Source of the DNA: Roseovarius gaetbuli
GTDB lineage: Bacteria; Pseudomonadota; Alphaproteobacteria; Rhodobacterales; Rhodobacteraceae
Assembly: GCF_900172365.1 (NCBI RefSeq)
Contig: NZ_FWFJ01000031.1
Location: 1-42,690 of the forward strand
Direction: 5' to 3'
Length of the DNA: 42,690 bases
Shown here: positions 16,416-23,992 of the stretch, in pieces
How positions within the stretch are numbered: position 1 is the stretch's first letter
Layout of the letters: each line of letters starts with the position of its first letter
Translations under genes and position numbers: made by a program
Notes under the pieces: generated by a model
What the model saw: only the letters and a program-made list of their open reading frames with translations
The model's database searches: none
Told to the model about the DNA's origin: nothing

Positions 16416-16808
16416 ATGACGGACGAAACTTATCCCGCCGCCGGGACCAATAGTCGCTCACATCTTGGCGCAGGCTCGCGCATCACGGGCGAGCTTTCCT
16501 TTCCAGGCACGGTCGAACTGCCCGGTTACGTCAAGGGGCGCGTGGATGCGTCCGCAATCGTCATCGAGCAGGCAGGCGAGGTTGACGGCGAGCTCCATGC
16601 CGCCAGCGTCGCCATAAAGGGGCGATTCCAAGGCCAAATCATCGGCGGCAAGGTGGCGTTGCACGCAAGCGCGCGGGTGACCGGCGATGTCACCTATGAG
16701 AGCCTCAGCATCGAGACTGGCGCGCAGGTTGAGGGCGTGTGCAGGCGCCGACCCTATTCCGGGGGCGCAAAGCCGGTTGATCAGGCCAGAGGATCGTCTG
16801 TGGAATAG
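16416..16808 (+). CDS. Bactofilin family protein (polymer-forming cytoskeletal)
   Basis: 130 residues on the plus strand, opposite to all surrounding tail genes. ATG 16416 is preceded by AAGG. The sequence carries the bactofilin right-handed beta-helix pattern: LGAGSRITGELSFPGTVEL, then GYVKGRVDASAIVIEQAGEVDGEL, AASVAIKGRFQGQI, GGKVALHASARVTGDVTYESLSIE, AQVEG. Short polar tails flank this core, as in the family. Bactofilins self-assemble without nucleotide at the membrane and scaffold wall enzymes. Its stop overlaps the tail terminator gene's 3' end by 28 bp, tail to tail. It behaves as a moron with its own expression; function in the phage is unknown. Confidence 0.8.
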   Translation: MTDETYPAAGTNSRSHLGAGSRITGELSFPGTVELPGYVKGRVDASAIVIEQAGEVDGELHAASVAIKGRFQGQIIGGKVALHASARVTGDVTYESLSIETGAQVEGVCRRRPYSGGAKPVDQARGSSVE

Positions 16809-17203
16809 TGCAGGACCACCGGGATGACCGCGGCCTTCAGACCGGCTGCGCCCTCGACGGGCAGATCGGCCGGCTGCGGCGCCTCCGCCTCGACCCAGTC
16901 ACAGAGCCCGCCGAGGGTACGGTCGGACTCCAGCGCCGTGCCGATGGCGGCAATCAGTGTGTCGAAAGCCGTGGCGCGATCATTCGGGGCCTGAACGACA
17001 ACTTCCAGTTCGGCCCGGTGCTGATAGTGGTAGCGCGGCGGCGACAGCGTTACCTCGGGCTCACCCGGCTGGCCGTCGCGCAGGATGATCAGCCCTGAAG
17101 GCGGGATCCGCTCGGGCAGCACTTCGTCACGCAGAACAAGGGCGGGAAGCGGCTGCAGCCGCGCGTGCAGCGCGGCGAGGATGGTTTCGCGGGTGGTGGG
17201 CAT
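16781..17203 (-). CDS. Tail terminator / DUF3168-like tail completion protein
   Basis: 140 residues. Start TTRETILAALHARLQPLPALVLRDEVLPERIP, central GLIILRDGQPGEPEVTLSPPRYHYQHRAELEV, and a closing AAVIPVVLHYSTDDPLA agree with the small alpha/beta tail terminator proteins encoded just before the tube gene. It would cap the tail tube for joining to the head. Separated from the head-tail joining genes by the inserted toxin-antitoxin pair. Family assignment is from length, position and general pattern rather than a decisive motif. Confidence 0.65.
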   Translation of the reverse strand: MPTTRETILAALHARLQPLPALVLRDEVLPERIPPSGLIILRDGQPGEPEVTLSPPRYHYQHRAELEVVVQAPNDRATAFDTLIAAIGTALESDRTLGGLCDWVEAEAPQPADLPVEGAAGLKAAVIPVVLHYSTDDPLA

Positions 17204-17304
17204 GGGTTCACTATGTTTTTGGACGTTTGCCCGCGCTGAACTTAGTCATGTGATGACTTCGCGGAGCCAAGAATGATACACAACCGGTCAGGAGGACCTG
17301 CATG

Positions 17305-17697
17305 TCAAATCTGGTTGAGTTTGCTGCTTTTCATCGGGATTTCGAACATGGCACCGCCCCCGACCAGTTCAGCCTGCTTTTCTACGGTTTCCCATAGCGC
17401 CATAAGGCGTTCCATCTGCTTGGTCAGCTTGGCCTTCTGAAGGCTAGATGCAAGAAAGAAGCCTACCAACTTTGAACTCTTGAAGGCCTGCTGCTCGGCC
17501 TTGTTCCTAGCGATCCGGCGGTCAGCTGAAATGATTACCCAGTGCCCCTCGGCATTCAAGGTTCCGATCCACTCTATATCTTTCACGGCGGCCCCAAACT
17601 TCTCCCTCAGGTGGACGACCTCGTGCTTACCAGCGAAAAGGGCTGCGAGCGCTTTCGCCATGGCCGGAGGCAGGTTTTCATCCACCATCACCTTCAA
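17305..17697 (-). CDS. PIN-like toxin (DUF5615/VapC45-like)
   Basis: 130 residues. The N-terminus VMVDENLPPAMAKAL is the DUF5615/VapC45-type PIN signature with an acidic residue after the first strand; WVIISADRRIARNKAEQQAF supplies the second acidic site. Such enzymes are Mg-dependent ribonucleases. The likely start is TTG 17697, overlapping the antitoxin stop as TTGA with AGGGG upstream; ATG 17688 is an alternative. It is encoded after its antitoxin, in the order seen for M. tuberculosis VapB45-VapC45. Composition is less GC-rich than the neighbouring tail genes, indicating insertion. Confidence 0.72.
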   Translation of the reverse strand: MKVMVDENLPPAMAKALAALFAGKHEVVHLREKFGAAVKDIEWIGTLNAEGHWVIISADRRIARNKAEQQAFKSSKLVGFFLASSLQKAKLTKQMERLMALWETVEKQAELVGGGAMFEIPMKSSKLNQI

Positions 17698-18401
17698 GCG
17701 GCCATCAGCCCCTCGTGAAATCTGACGGCGTCTTGAACCACTGATTTTTGGACTTCATACATAGCTGCTACACGACTTAGGGAACCTTCTGCCTTGACGG
17801 CCTCTGCCAGCACAATCGTCGGCACGCCAGACGCTGATGCTACAGGTTGGCCGAAAGACCGGGTCGGGTCGATAACGATACTGTCCTTGCCACGAAATGG
17901 CCGCCAGCGCGTGACGATATCGCCTTCCAGATCCAGATCCTTGAAGCTTTGTTCAACTACTTGCTTGAAAACATACTGTTTCTCCTTGAGGTCAAGCAAT
18001 TGGGGCTCGCCTGCGGCCTCTAGGCTCTCCAAGAAAATTGTCCGCCCATCGGTCCGGAAACGACCGGATGAAAAAGGTCTATCCGTTTGGATGCACTGTT
18101 GAGCATAGTCCATGCAATTACGAACAGCCTTCAGTCCGATTCCCTTTTCAAGAAAGGCTCGCACGAAACGAAGCTCGATCAGATCGCGAAAGCTTATCTC
18201 GATGTCGTCGTCGATCTTCGGAATATCAGGCCTCCAAAGCGGAGGGACATGCCGAACTTCGTCATTCTTCTTGCTTTTGTAGTCGTATCCATCCAACCAC
18301 CGCCGCAAGTTCCGCGGAGGTGCCTTCAGGAGCTTCGCAGCATCGGCCACAGAATATAGGCCAACCCCAACGAACTCGTGGATGGGCGTGTGTTGGTTCA
18401 T
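17694..18401 (-). CDS. DUF433-type antitoxin with HTH (VapB45-like)
   Basis: 235 residues from ATG 18401. The N-terminal 50 residues (GVGLYSVADAAKLLKAPPRNLRRWLDGYDY) form a MerR/VapB45-like DNA-binding helix-turn-helix. A central region follows (ISFRDLIELRFVRAFLEKGIGLKAVR). The C-terminus is DUF433-like (GVPTIVLAEAVKAEGSLSRVAAMYEVQKSVVQDAVRFHEGL), which contains its own HTH. It would neutralise the PIN toxin and autoregulate the pair. The cassette interrupts the phage connector cluster between DUF6441 and the tail terminator genes, in the same transcription direction. Confidence 0.75.
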   Translation of the reverse strand: MNQHTPIHEFVGVGLYSVADAAKLLKAPPRNLRRWLDGYDYKSKKNDEVRHVPPLWRPDIPKIDDDIEISFRDLIELRFVRAFLEKGIGLKAVRNCMDYAQQCIQTDRPFSSGRFRTDGRTIFLESLEAAGEPQLLDLKEKQYVFKQVVEQSFKDLDLEGDIVTRWRPFRGKDSIVIDPTRSFGQPVASASGVPTIVLAEAVKAEGSLSRVAAMYEVQKSVVQDAVRFHEGLMAA

Positions 18402-18491
18402 GGTTTCAGTTTGTAACGCGGCTGTCGCCGAAAGCAACTGGAATGATGGGATCGGGAGGTTCTGCTGACTGAACCGGAAGCCAAAACACGG

Positions 18492-19136
18492 CTAAGAAAG
18501 TTGCCCTTGTCGACCAGCGGCAACCCATTTCGCCACGATCAGCCCCGGCACGCCATCCGCCGCCCGCTCGGCATCCCGCGCCAGATCCAACCGCTTGCGC
18601 AGCTTGACCTGCGGCACCAGCAGGAAGATCGGCACGGTGGTCAGCCCGCGGCCTGTCTTTGATCTGGAGGCCACCGCGCGGCCTTTGGTGTTCAGCCGCC
18701 CTTCGGCGACCAGCAAGCTCGGCCCCCGGCGGCGATAGACGAACCGCAGGCGCAACCCCGTGCGGCGCTCCCATTCGCCCGGTGTGATCCGGCCACCGCG
18801 CCGGGACTTTCCGGCCGCCGGGGTCGGGATCGCCAGCCAGAACCCGTCTCTTGATCGGATCAGCGGCCCCGTGTCATGCGCGCCGATGATCACCGGGGCC
18901 TTTGACCAGACCAGTGCCGCCGCATTCAGGCTGTCGCCGGATTTCGGGAAGCTGGCGAGACGGATGCTGTTGCCAAGGCGCGTGCCAAGCCCCGCGTCGG
19001 TGATTTGCGCGCGCCAGGCGGATTTCAGGGAGGTGCCCGCCTCGCGCATCGCGGCGGACACCGCCTTTTCGCCAGCGGCAATTTCAGCCTGCATCAGGGC
19101 CGCGATGTCGGGGCGGATGTCGAGTTTCAACTTCAT
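18492..19136 (-). CDS. DUF6441 family head-tail/tail protein
   Basis: 214 residues: MKLKLDIRPDIAALMQAEIAAGEKAV at the start, then GTSLKSAWRAQITDAGLGTRLGNSIRLASFP, and a basic middle (AAGKSRRGGRITPGEWERRTGLRLRFVYRRRG). This resembles DUF6441 phage proteins, positional counterparts of HK97 gp10/lambda gpZ neck proteins. It overlaps the upstream joining protein by 4 bp. Function is inferred from order. Confidence 0.72.
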   Translation of the reverse strand: MKLKLDIRPDIAALMQAEIAAGEKAVSAAMREAGTSLKSAWRAQITDAGLGTRLGNSIRLASFPKSGDSLNAAALVWSKAPVIIGAHDTGPLIRSRDGFWLAIPTPAAGKSRRGGRITPGEWERRTGLRLRFVYRRRGPSLLVAEGRLNTKGRAVASRSKTGRGLTTVPIFLLVPQVKLRKRLDLARDAERAADGVPGLIVAKWVAAGRQGQLS

Positions 19137-19456
19137 GATGGCCCCAGGTCCAGCGTCCAGATCAACCGTTCCCGGTCGCGGATTGGCTCGCCCTGGATGA
19201 TAAAGCTATCGGTGCCGATCACGATCAGATCGCCGGAGCGCGGATCGGACAGGTCAGACAGACGCACATCCACCATCATGGTGTCGCTGACAAAACGGGC
19301 AGCCCCGAACTCGGTGATGCGATCCGGCGCGCGGCGGATCACGCGGATCGGGCGCTCTTGCGAGGTGGTGGCGGAGATCCAGACAGCCGCCGCCCCCATG
19401 GACGGGGTGGCGAAGATCCGGTCCATGGCGGCGGCAAAGACGGGCATTGGCTGCAT
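19133..19456 (-). CDS. Head-tail joining protein (gpFII-like)
   Basis: 107 residues, beta-rich: PVFAAAMDRIFATPSMGAAAVWI, RVIRRAPDRITEFG, VDVRLSDLSDPRSGDLIVIGTDSFIIQGEPIRD, ending WTLDLGPS. Size, position right after the major capsid gene and strand pattern match lambda FII-like joining proteins of Rhodobacterales prophages. Start ATG 19456 touches the capsid gene stop. Confidence 0.68.
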   Translation of the reverse strand: MQPMPVFAAAMDRIFATPSMGAAAVWISATTSQERPIRVIRRAPDRITEFGAARFVSDTMMVDVRLSDLSDPRSGDLIVIGTDSFIIQGEPIRDRERLIWTLDLGPS

Positions 19457-20478
19457 CAGTTCGAGGTGTGGATACGGATCGCGATGCGTGGCCGCTTGTT
19501 GACCGGCAGGATCGAGGCTTCGGTCATAAGGTCGATCCAGCGGCCCTTTTCGTCGAGGTGTTGGCGGGCGTAGAGGGGCAGGCCGAGGGTGTTTGCTGCC
19601 TCCAGCAGGTTGGCGGGGCCGCCATAGGTGGTGAAGGTGTCCATCGTGCCCAAGGGGAAGGCGATGCCTTCCGTCGCGGGAATGAACCGCTCGGAAGTTC
19701 CGCCCGACAGCGTGGCGCTGCCGTTATATTCCTCGAACACGATGCCTGCGAAGGGGAAGTTGCGCCGCACATCCTGGCGCAGGGGCTGCGCGCCGGTGGC
19801 GGCGTAGAACTTGTAGGCCTCTTCGGTTTTGGGGTGCGCGATCAGCTTGTCGAAGAATTCGCGGCTGACGAGGGCATGCACGTCCGTCATGCTCTCGCCC
19901 AGCAGATTGTCCTCAATGGCGCGCAAGACCTCCCGCACCTTGCCCTGCACGTTGGTGCCTGCGGTGCCCAGCAGGAAATCCACGGAGATTTGCGCGATGC
20001 CGAATTCGGTGAAGTAGTTGTAGAGCGCGGTACCAGCCCCATCCTTCACGATGCCGCGCAGCGCGTTCATCTCCATGTATTCGCGGGTTTGGGCGTGCTT
20101 GCGGCGCATCAGCTGCAGCTTGCGGTTCATCACCTCGACCAGCGGGTCTGCGCCATCAAAGACGCCCAAGCTCGGTTGGCCCTGAATGTCGCCGGGCAGG
20201 ATGACATCATCATGCGGGATCCACGGCAGGGCGAAGGACCGCATCGATCGGCCTTCGCGGGTGCCGACCGTGGCTGGACCGCCCAGCGGCACCGAGGGCA
20301 GCAGGTTCAGCACACCCTCGTATTGCTCGATGATCACCGACCGCTGGCTGACGCCTTCGAAGCGGAAGAGGCCGATCTGGCCAAGGCGGGTGTAGAGGTT
20401 GGGCAGGATGTTGATGGCCTGCGTCATCTCGGCCAGCGAATAGCCGCCAGCGTCAAAGGGATTGCGGACAAGGGTCAT
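19456..20478 (-). CDS. Major capsid protein (lambda gpE family)
   Basis: 340 residues of the lambda gpE-like HK97-fold family: NPFDAGGYSLAEMTQAINILPNLYTRLGQIGLF at the start, EGRSMRSFALPWIPHDDVILPGDIQG, a central VMNRKLQLMRRKHAQTREYMEMNALRGIVKD, and a C-terminal FPFAGIVFEEYNG, ERFIPATEGIAFPLG, YGGPANLLEAANTLGLPLYAR. It follows the decoration protein, as in lambda (C-Nu3-D-E). Confidence 0.9.
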   Translation of the reverse strand: MTLVRNPFDAGGYSLAEMTQAINILPNLYTRLGQIGLFRFEGVSQRSVIIEQYEGVLNLLPSVPLGGPATVGTREGRSMRSFALPWIPHDDVILPGDIQGQPSLGVFDGADPLVEVMNRKLQLMRRKHAQTREYMEMNALRGIVKDGAGTALYNYFTEFGIAQISVDFLLGTAGTNVQGKVREVLRAIEDNLLGESMTDVHALVSREFFDKLIAHPKTEEAYKFYAATGAQPLRQDVRRNFPFAGIVFEEYNGSATLSGGTSERFIPATEGIAFPLGTMDTFTTYGGPANLLEAANTLGLPLYARQHLDEKGRWIDLMTEASILPVNKRPRIAIRIHTSN

Positions 20479-20523
20479 GGGGTGCTCCGGGGGAATGAGG
20501 GGAATGGGTGGCGACGCGGGGCG

Positions 20524-20904
20524 TCAGACGCCGTCGCGGGCGATGATGCCGACGGCAGCAAGTTGGGCGATCTTGGCGGTGATCTTGGTGCCGTCATCGA
20601 CGGATCCGTCATAGGCGAGGCCCGCGCGCGAGACGATCGAGGGGCCACGGGCGACGACGATGCCGGTGGCATCCGCCAGTGTGGCGTCGACGGCATAGAG
20701 CAGCACGGCGGTTGCTGTTTGCGCACCATCGGTGCCAGTAGCGGTCGCCAGCTTGTACTTACCGCTGGCGGTGATCTGGCCGAGCACCGAGCCGACCGGA
20801 TAAGGCATGCCTTGCAGCAGCGTGACCACTTCGCGGGTGTAGTTCGGATTGACCTCATATTTGAGGACATCGCCCATGCTGGGCTGTTCCGTCAGGACGG
20901 GCAT
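20524..20904 (-). CDS. Head decoration protein (lambda gpD-like)
   Basis: 126 residues. TEQPSMGDVLKYEVNPNYTREVVTLLQG, PVGSVLGQITASGKYK, TATAVLLYAVDATLADATGIVVARGPSIVSRAGL and a final AQLAAVGIIARDGV match the gpD-type head stabilisation proteins that trimerise on expanded capsids. Located between protease/scaffold and capsid genes, as in lambda. Confidence 0.87.
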   Translation of the reverse strand: MPVLTEQPSMGDVLKYEVNPNYTREVVTLLQGMPYPVGSVLGQITASGKYKLATATGTDGAQTATAVLLYAVDATLADATGIVVARGPSIVSRAGLAYDGSVDDGTKITAKIAQLAAVGIIARDGV

Positions 20905-20941
20905 TGGTCAGTCTCCATATGTTGGGAGTTTGGGTGCGAGG

Positions 20942-21334
20942 TCAGCGCTTGGCGTCAGTCGCGGTTTTCTTGGCGGCCGCGATGATCGGGCTGTCTTTCG
21001 CGGCGGCGGCTGCCGCTGGGGCGGTGGCGACGATGCCAGCAGCATCGCCGCGGGCAGCAAGGTCGGCCAGCACGCGGGCGCGCAGAGCCTCGGGTTTGAT
21101 GCCACGCGTGACTGCGTCGGACGCGTCGATGGTCACACCGAGCCGGGCCGCCTGCGCACAGACCTGCGCCACTTCGGCGGCCTCGGCGCGAATGGCCTCG
21201 GCGGTCATCGCGGTGGCGTCGGGCGTCACCGCAGTTTCTGCAATGGGCGGTTCGGGCGTGCTCGCAGCGACCGGAGCCGCGGGTGCGACAGTGACTGAAT
21301 CCGGGTTTGGGGTGTCAGTGGACGTGGTGGTCAT
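20942..21334 (-). CDS. Nested scaffold protein (lambda Nu3-like), in-frame within the protease gene
   Basis: An in-frame ATG at 21334 (MTTTSTDTPNPDSVT) lies just after the protease domain and is preceded by GAAAGGG about 8 bp upstream, an unexpected ribosome binding site inside a gene. Starting there would give a free 130-residue scaffold sharing the protease C-terminus, as for lambda C/Nu3. Composition (Ala, Thr, Pro, helical) fits a scaffold. Inferred; no experimental support available here. Confidence 0.55.
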   Translation of the reverse strand: MTTTSTDTPNPDSVTVAPAAPVAASTPEPPIAETAVTPDATAMTAEAIRAEAAEVAQVCAQAARLGVTIDASDAVTRGIKPEALRARVLADLAARGDAAGIVATAPAAAAAAKDSPIIAAAKKTATDAKR

Positions 21335-22276
21335 CTGTGGACCCTTTCTACTGGTGGGATTGGAGCCGCGTGGCGTGGCGGCGAAGGCGTGGAAGGCGGT
21401 GACGGGATCGGCGATTTCGTCAGCCAGACCTGCTTTGAGCGCATCGGCCCCGCGGAACACGGCGGCTTCGGTGGCCAGAGCTGCGGCATCGGACAGGCGA
21501 TCTCCACGACCTGCCGCGACGGTTTCTGCGAAGAGAAAGCGGGCCACCTCCAGCTCACGCTGCATCTGGTCGTGTATGGCCTCGGGCAGAGGCTGATACG
21601 GGTTCGCGTCGATCTTGTGCGAACCGGCATGGATCAGCGTGACCGCGATGCCCTTCTGGTCGAGCGCGCCGCTCATATCCGTGTGCAACCCTACGACGCC
21701 AATGCTGCCGACGGCACCCGTGCGGGGCAGGATGATGCGGTCGGCCTGGGAGGCCAGAACGTAACCTGCGGACAGCGCATGTTCTGCCACGAAAGCTTGG
21801 ACCGGCTTCTGCGCCCGCGCCGCCCGGATCCGATCTGCCAGATCGAAGGCTCCCGCGACCTCCCCGCCGAAGCTGTCGATGTCCAGCGCGATGCCACGCA
21901 CGCTGGAGTCCGTGAGGGCCGCCTGCAGCTGCGCGGCAATCCCTTCATAAGACGTCAGACCGGAGGATTGCCCGATCCAGGCGCCGCGGTGCACAAGTGT
22001 GCCCGCGATTTCGATAACGGCAATGCCGTCAATCGTGGTGAAGGGCTGGCTGCCGCCCTGCTGGTGGCGCTGGGCGAGGTCGTTCCCAAAGAGGGAAGCT
22101 CGAGCGGGAAGAAATGCCGCGGCTTGATCCGAAGCGTCCACCTCAAGGCCCTGGAAGGTGATGTCCTGCCCGGTGATGCGCGGCCCTAACCCCGACAGGA
22201 ATGCCAGCGCCTTGGCCGGGTCGACCATCAACGGGGTGTTGAATGCGCGCTGGGCGATCTGGGCGTGGTTCATCAT
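20942..22276 (-). CDS. S49-family prohead protease with fused scaffold region (lambda gpC-like)
   Basis: 444 residues. Residues 80-270 form a SppA/S49 ClpP-fold domain: ALDIDSFGGEVAGAFDLADRI, EHALSAGYVLASQADRI with nucleophile Ser169, GAVGSIGVV, and AGSHKIDANPYQPL with general base Lys221. The last 130 residues are Ala/Pro/Thr-rich (APAAPVAASTPEPPIAET) and helical, a scaffolding tail. ATG 22276 or the adjacent ATG 22273 can start it; it overlaps the portal stop. As in lambda, proteolysis of portal and scaffold would drive prohead maturation. Confidence 0.88.
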   Translation of the reverse strand: MMNHAQIAQRAFNTPLMVDPAKALAFLSGLGPRITGQDITFQGLEVDASDQAAAFLPARASLFGNDLAQRHQQGGSQPFTTIDGIAVIEIAGTLVHRGAWIGQSSGLTSYEGIAAQLQAALTDSSVRGIALDIDSFGGEVAGAFDLADRIRAARAQKPVQAFVAEHALSAGYVLASQADRIILPRTGAVGSIGVVGLHTDMSGALDQKGIAVTLIHAGSHKIDANPYQPLPEAIHDQMQRELEVARFLFAETVAAGRGDRLSDAAALATEAAVFRGADALKAGLADEIADPVTAFHAFAATPRGSNPTSRKGPQMTTTSTDTPNPDSVTVAPAAPVAASTPEPPIAETAVTPDATAMTAEAIRAEAAEVAQVCAQAARLGVTIDASDAVTRGIKPEALRARVLADLAARGDAAGIVATAPAAAAAAKDSPIIAAAKKTATDAKR

Positions 22277-23772
22277 TCGCCCTCCTTGGCGTCGGGTTTT
22301 TCGTCGTCAGTGTCGTCGGACGCTGCGCCTTCCCGGTCGTCTTCCTGCTGATCATCACTGCCCTTGGCCCCATCCGGCCCCTGCGCCGGGGATCCCGGAC
22401 GCCGGAAGTCGAGGCCCAGCGCCAGCTCGCGTTTGCGCTCAGCGGCGATCTCGCGGTCGACCTGCTCGGCGTCATAGCCGCGCTCAGACAGGGCTTGGGT
22501 GCGGGATTTCAGGCCCGCTTCGATCTGCAGGATCTCGGCCGAGGCGTCCTTCATCGGATCAATCCAGTCCCATTTGGTCGGCAACCATGCGCAGGCCTGA
22601 TACTGCCGCCGCTGGCTGTCATAGCCGGGCAGATCCAGCGCGCCGGACAGCACAGCGGTGTCCATCCAGCGCACCCAGACGGCGCGACAAAGCTGGAACA
22701 CCAGCACGCCATGCTGCCAGGCAGAGATGCGGCGGCGGAATTCGATCAGCGAGATCCGCGTGTTGGAGAAGTTGCCCTTGGCCGTGTCCCCGGTCAGATA
22801 ACCGTAGGGAATGCCCAGCGCGGCTGCGATCTGCAGCAGGGTGCGGTATTGAAACGGCTCGTAGGTGCCGCCCGAGTCAGGGGTCGCCGGGGTCGAGACA
22901 TCCTCACCGGGATCGAGCCGCACCACTTGGCCGGGTTCGACCTCCAGATCCTCCTCGGTGGGTTCCAGCGGCGTTTCTGGCGCGGGCGAGGTGATGAACA
23001 TTGCGAACATTGCAGCGATCTTCTTCCGCTCCAGCTCGGCGTCGTCGTAAAGGTCGAGGGTGAACAGCTTGACGATGGCGGCCGCAAAGCGAGACACGCC
23101 GCGCAACTGCCCGGCTTCAACCGGATCGAGGACATGGATCACATCTGCGGCGGGCACACGGACAGTGTCGCCCGCAAGGCCGGGATCGGTCAGATCGCCG
23201 GGGTGGCGGCGCAGGAAGTGATAGGCCACGCGTCGACCGATGCCGTCGAACTCGATGCCCTGCCGGATCAGCCCGGCGCCGGGCAGGGTGCGGTTCATGT
23301 CGAGCGGCAGCATCTCGGCAGGCAGCATCTGCAATTGCAGGGGCACGGTCAGACCATCCTCGGCCCGGCGCGACCGAATTCGGATGAACACCTCGCCCGA
23401 GAGGAACACCTCACGCGCCGCCCGGCGCTGCAGCCCGTAGAAGTCGGTCAGACCCTCGGCGTCGGCATCATCGGTCCAGGCGAGCCACAGCGCCTGCAAC
23501 TCTTCCTTCTTTGCAGCATCCGTAATGGTCGACGAAGGCTTGATGCCATCGCCGACGACATTGCTGGCGAAGCTTTCCACCGCGTTCGCCGCATAGCCAT
23601 TGTTCCTGACCAGCCAGCGGGCCCGGGCGGTGATCGTGTCGCCCGAGGCCGCAATCAGCGTGTTCACATGGGCGCGGCTGGCGCGGAATCCGCGCAGGCG
23701 ACGATGGGCCTGTGCCGCATCGAAGCCCCCGATGATGCTGCCGATGCGCTGGCGGAAGGCCTCAAACGCCAT
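22273..23772 (-). CDS. Portal protein (lambda gpB family)
   Basis: 499 residues: FEAFRQRIGSIIGGFDAAQAHRRLRGF, ITARARWLVRNNGYAANAVESFASNVVGDGI, FYGLQRRAAREVFLSGEVFIRIRSR, VIHVLDPVEAGQLRGVSRFAAAIVKLF, and GIPYGYLTGDTAKGNFSNTRISLIEFRRRI, all diagnostic for lambda-type portals. The C-terminus is highly charged (DDQQEDDREGAASDDTDDEKPDAKEGE), probably facing the capsid interior. Twelve copies would form the DNA channel. Overlaps neighbours as in the lambda W-B-C order. Confidence 0.92.
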   Translation of the reverse strand: MAFEAFRQRIGSIIGGFDAAQAHRRLRGFRASRAHVNTLIAASGDTITARARWLVRNNGYAANAVESFASNVVGDGIKPSSTITDAAKKEELQALWLAWTDDADAEGLTDFYGLQRRAAREVFLSGEVFIRIRSRRAEDGLTVPLQLQMLPAEMLPLDMNRTLPGAGLIRQGIEFDGIGRRVAYHFLRRHPGDLTDPGLAGDTVRVPAADVIHVLDPVEAGQLRGVSRFAAAIVKLFTLDLYDDAELERKKIAAMFAMFITSPAPETPLEPTEEDLEVEPGQVVRLDPGEDVSTPATPDSGGTYEPFQYRTLLQIAAALGIPYGYLTGDTAKGNFSNTRISLIEFRRRISAWQHGVLVFQLCRAVWVRWMDTAVLSGALDLPGYDSQRRQYQACAWLPTKWDWIDPMKDASAEILQIEAGLKSRTQALSERGYDAEQVDREIAAERKRELALGLDFRRPGSPAQGPDGAKGSDDQQEDDREGAASDDTDDEKPDAKEGE

Positions 23773-23775
23773 GGA

Positions 23776-23991
23776 TCACAGGCCCTTCGTGGCGACGGTG
23801 CCCCAGCGCCTGCGACGCGGGGTGCCGGTAGTGGCGGTGGCGATCCGGGTTTCCAGATCGGCAATGGCATTCGCAAGTTCGGCATCCGAGCCATAGGTGA
23901 TGCTCTTGCCGTCATAGCTCACCGAGCGGACGCCCGCGTAGCGGGCCTCTTGCAGTGCGGCCAGCAGCGCGCGCATCCGTTCCAGATCCAT
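23776..23991 (-). CDS. gpW-like head-tail connector
   Basis: 71 residues: DLERMRALLAALQEARYAGVRSVSYDGKSITYGSDAELANAIADLETRI, then a basic tail TPRRRRW. Length and the pattern of two helices around a beta hairpin match lambda gpW, which plugs the portal after packaging. It sits between terminase and portal, as W does in lambda. Confidence 0.82.
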   Translation of the reverse strand: MDLERMRALLAALQEARYAGVRSVSYDGKSITYGSDAELANAIADLETRIATATTGTPRRRRWGTVATKGL

Positions 23992-23992
23992 C

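Noticed and set aside
19447..20985. 512-codon plus-strand ORF opposite capsid and decoration genes
   Set aside because: Shadow frame of the major capsid and gpD-like genes; no start signal and no recognisable domain.
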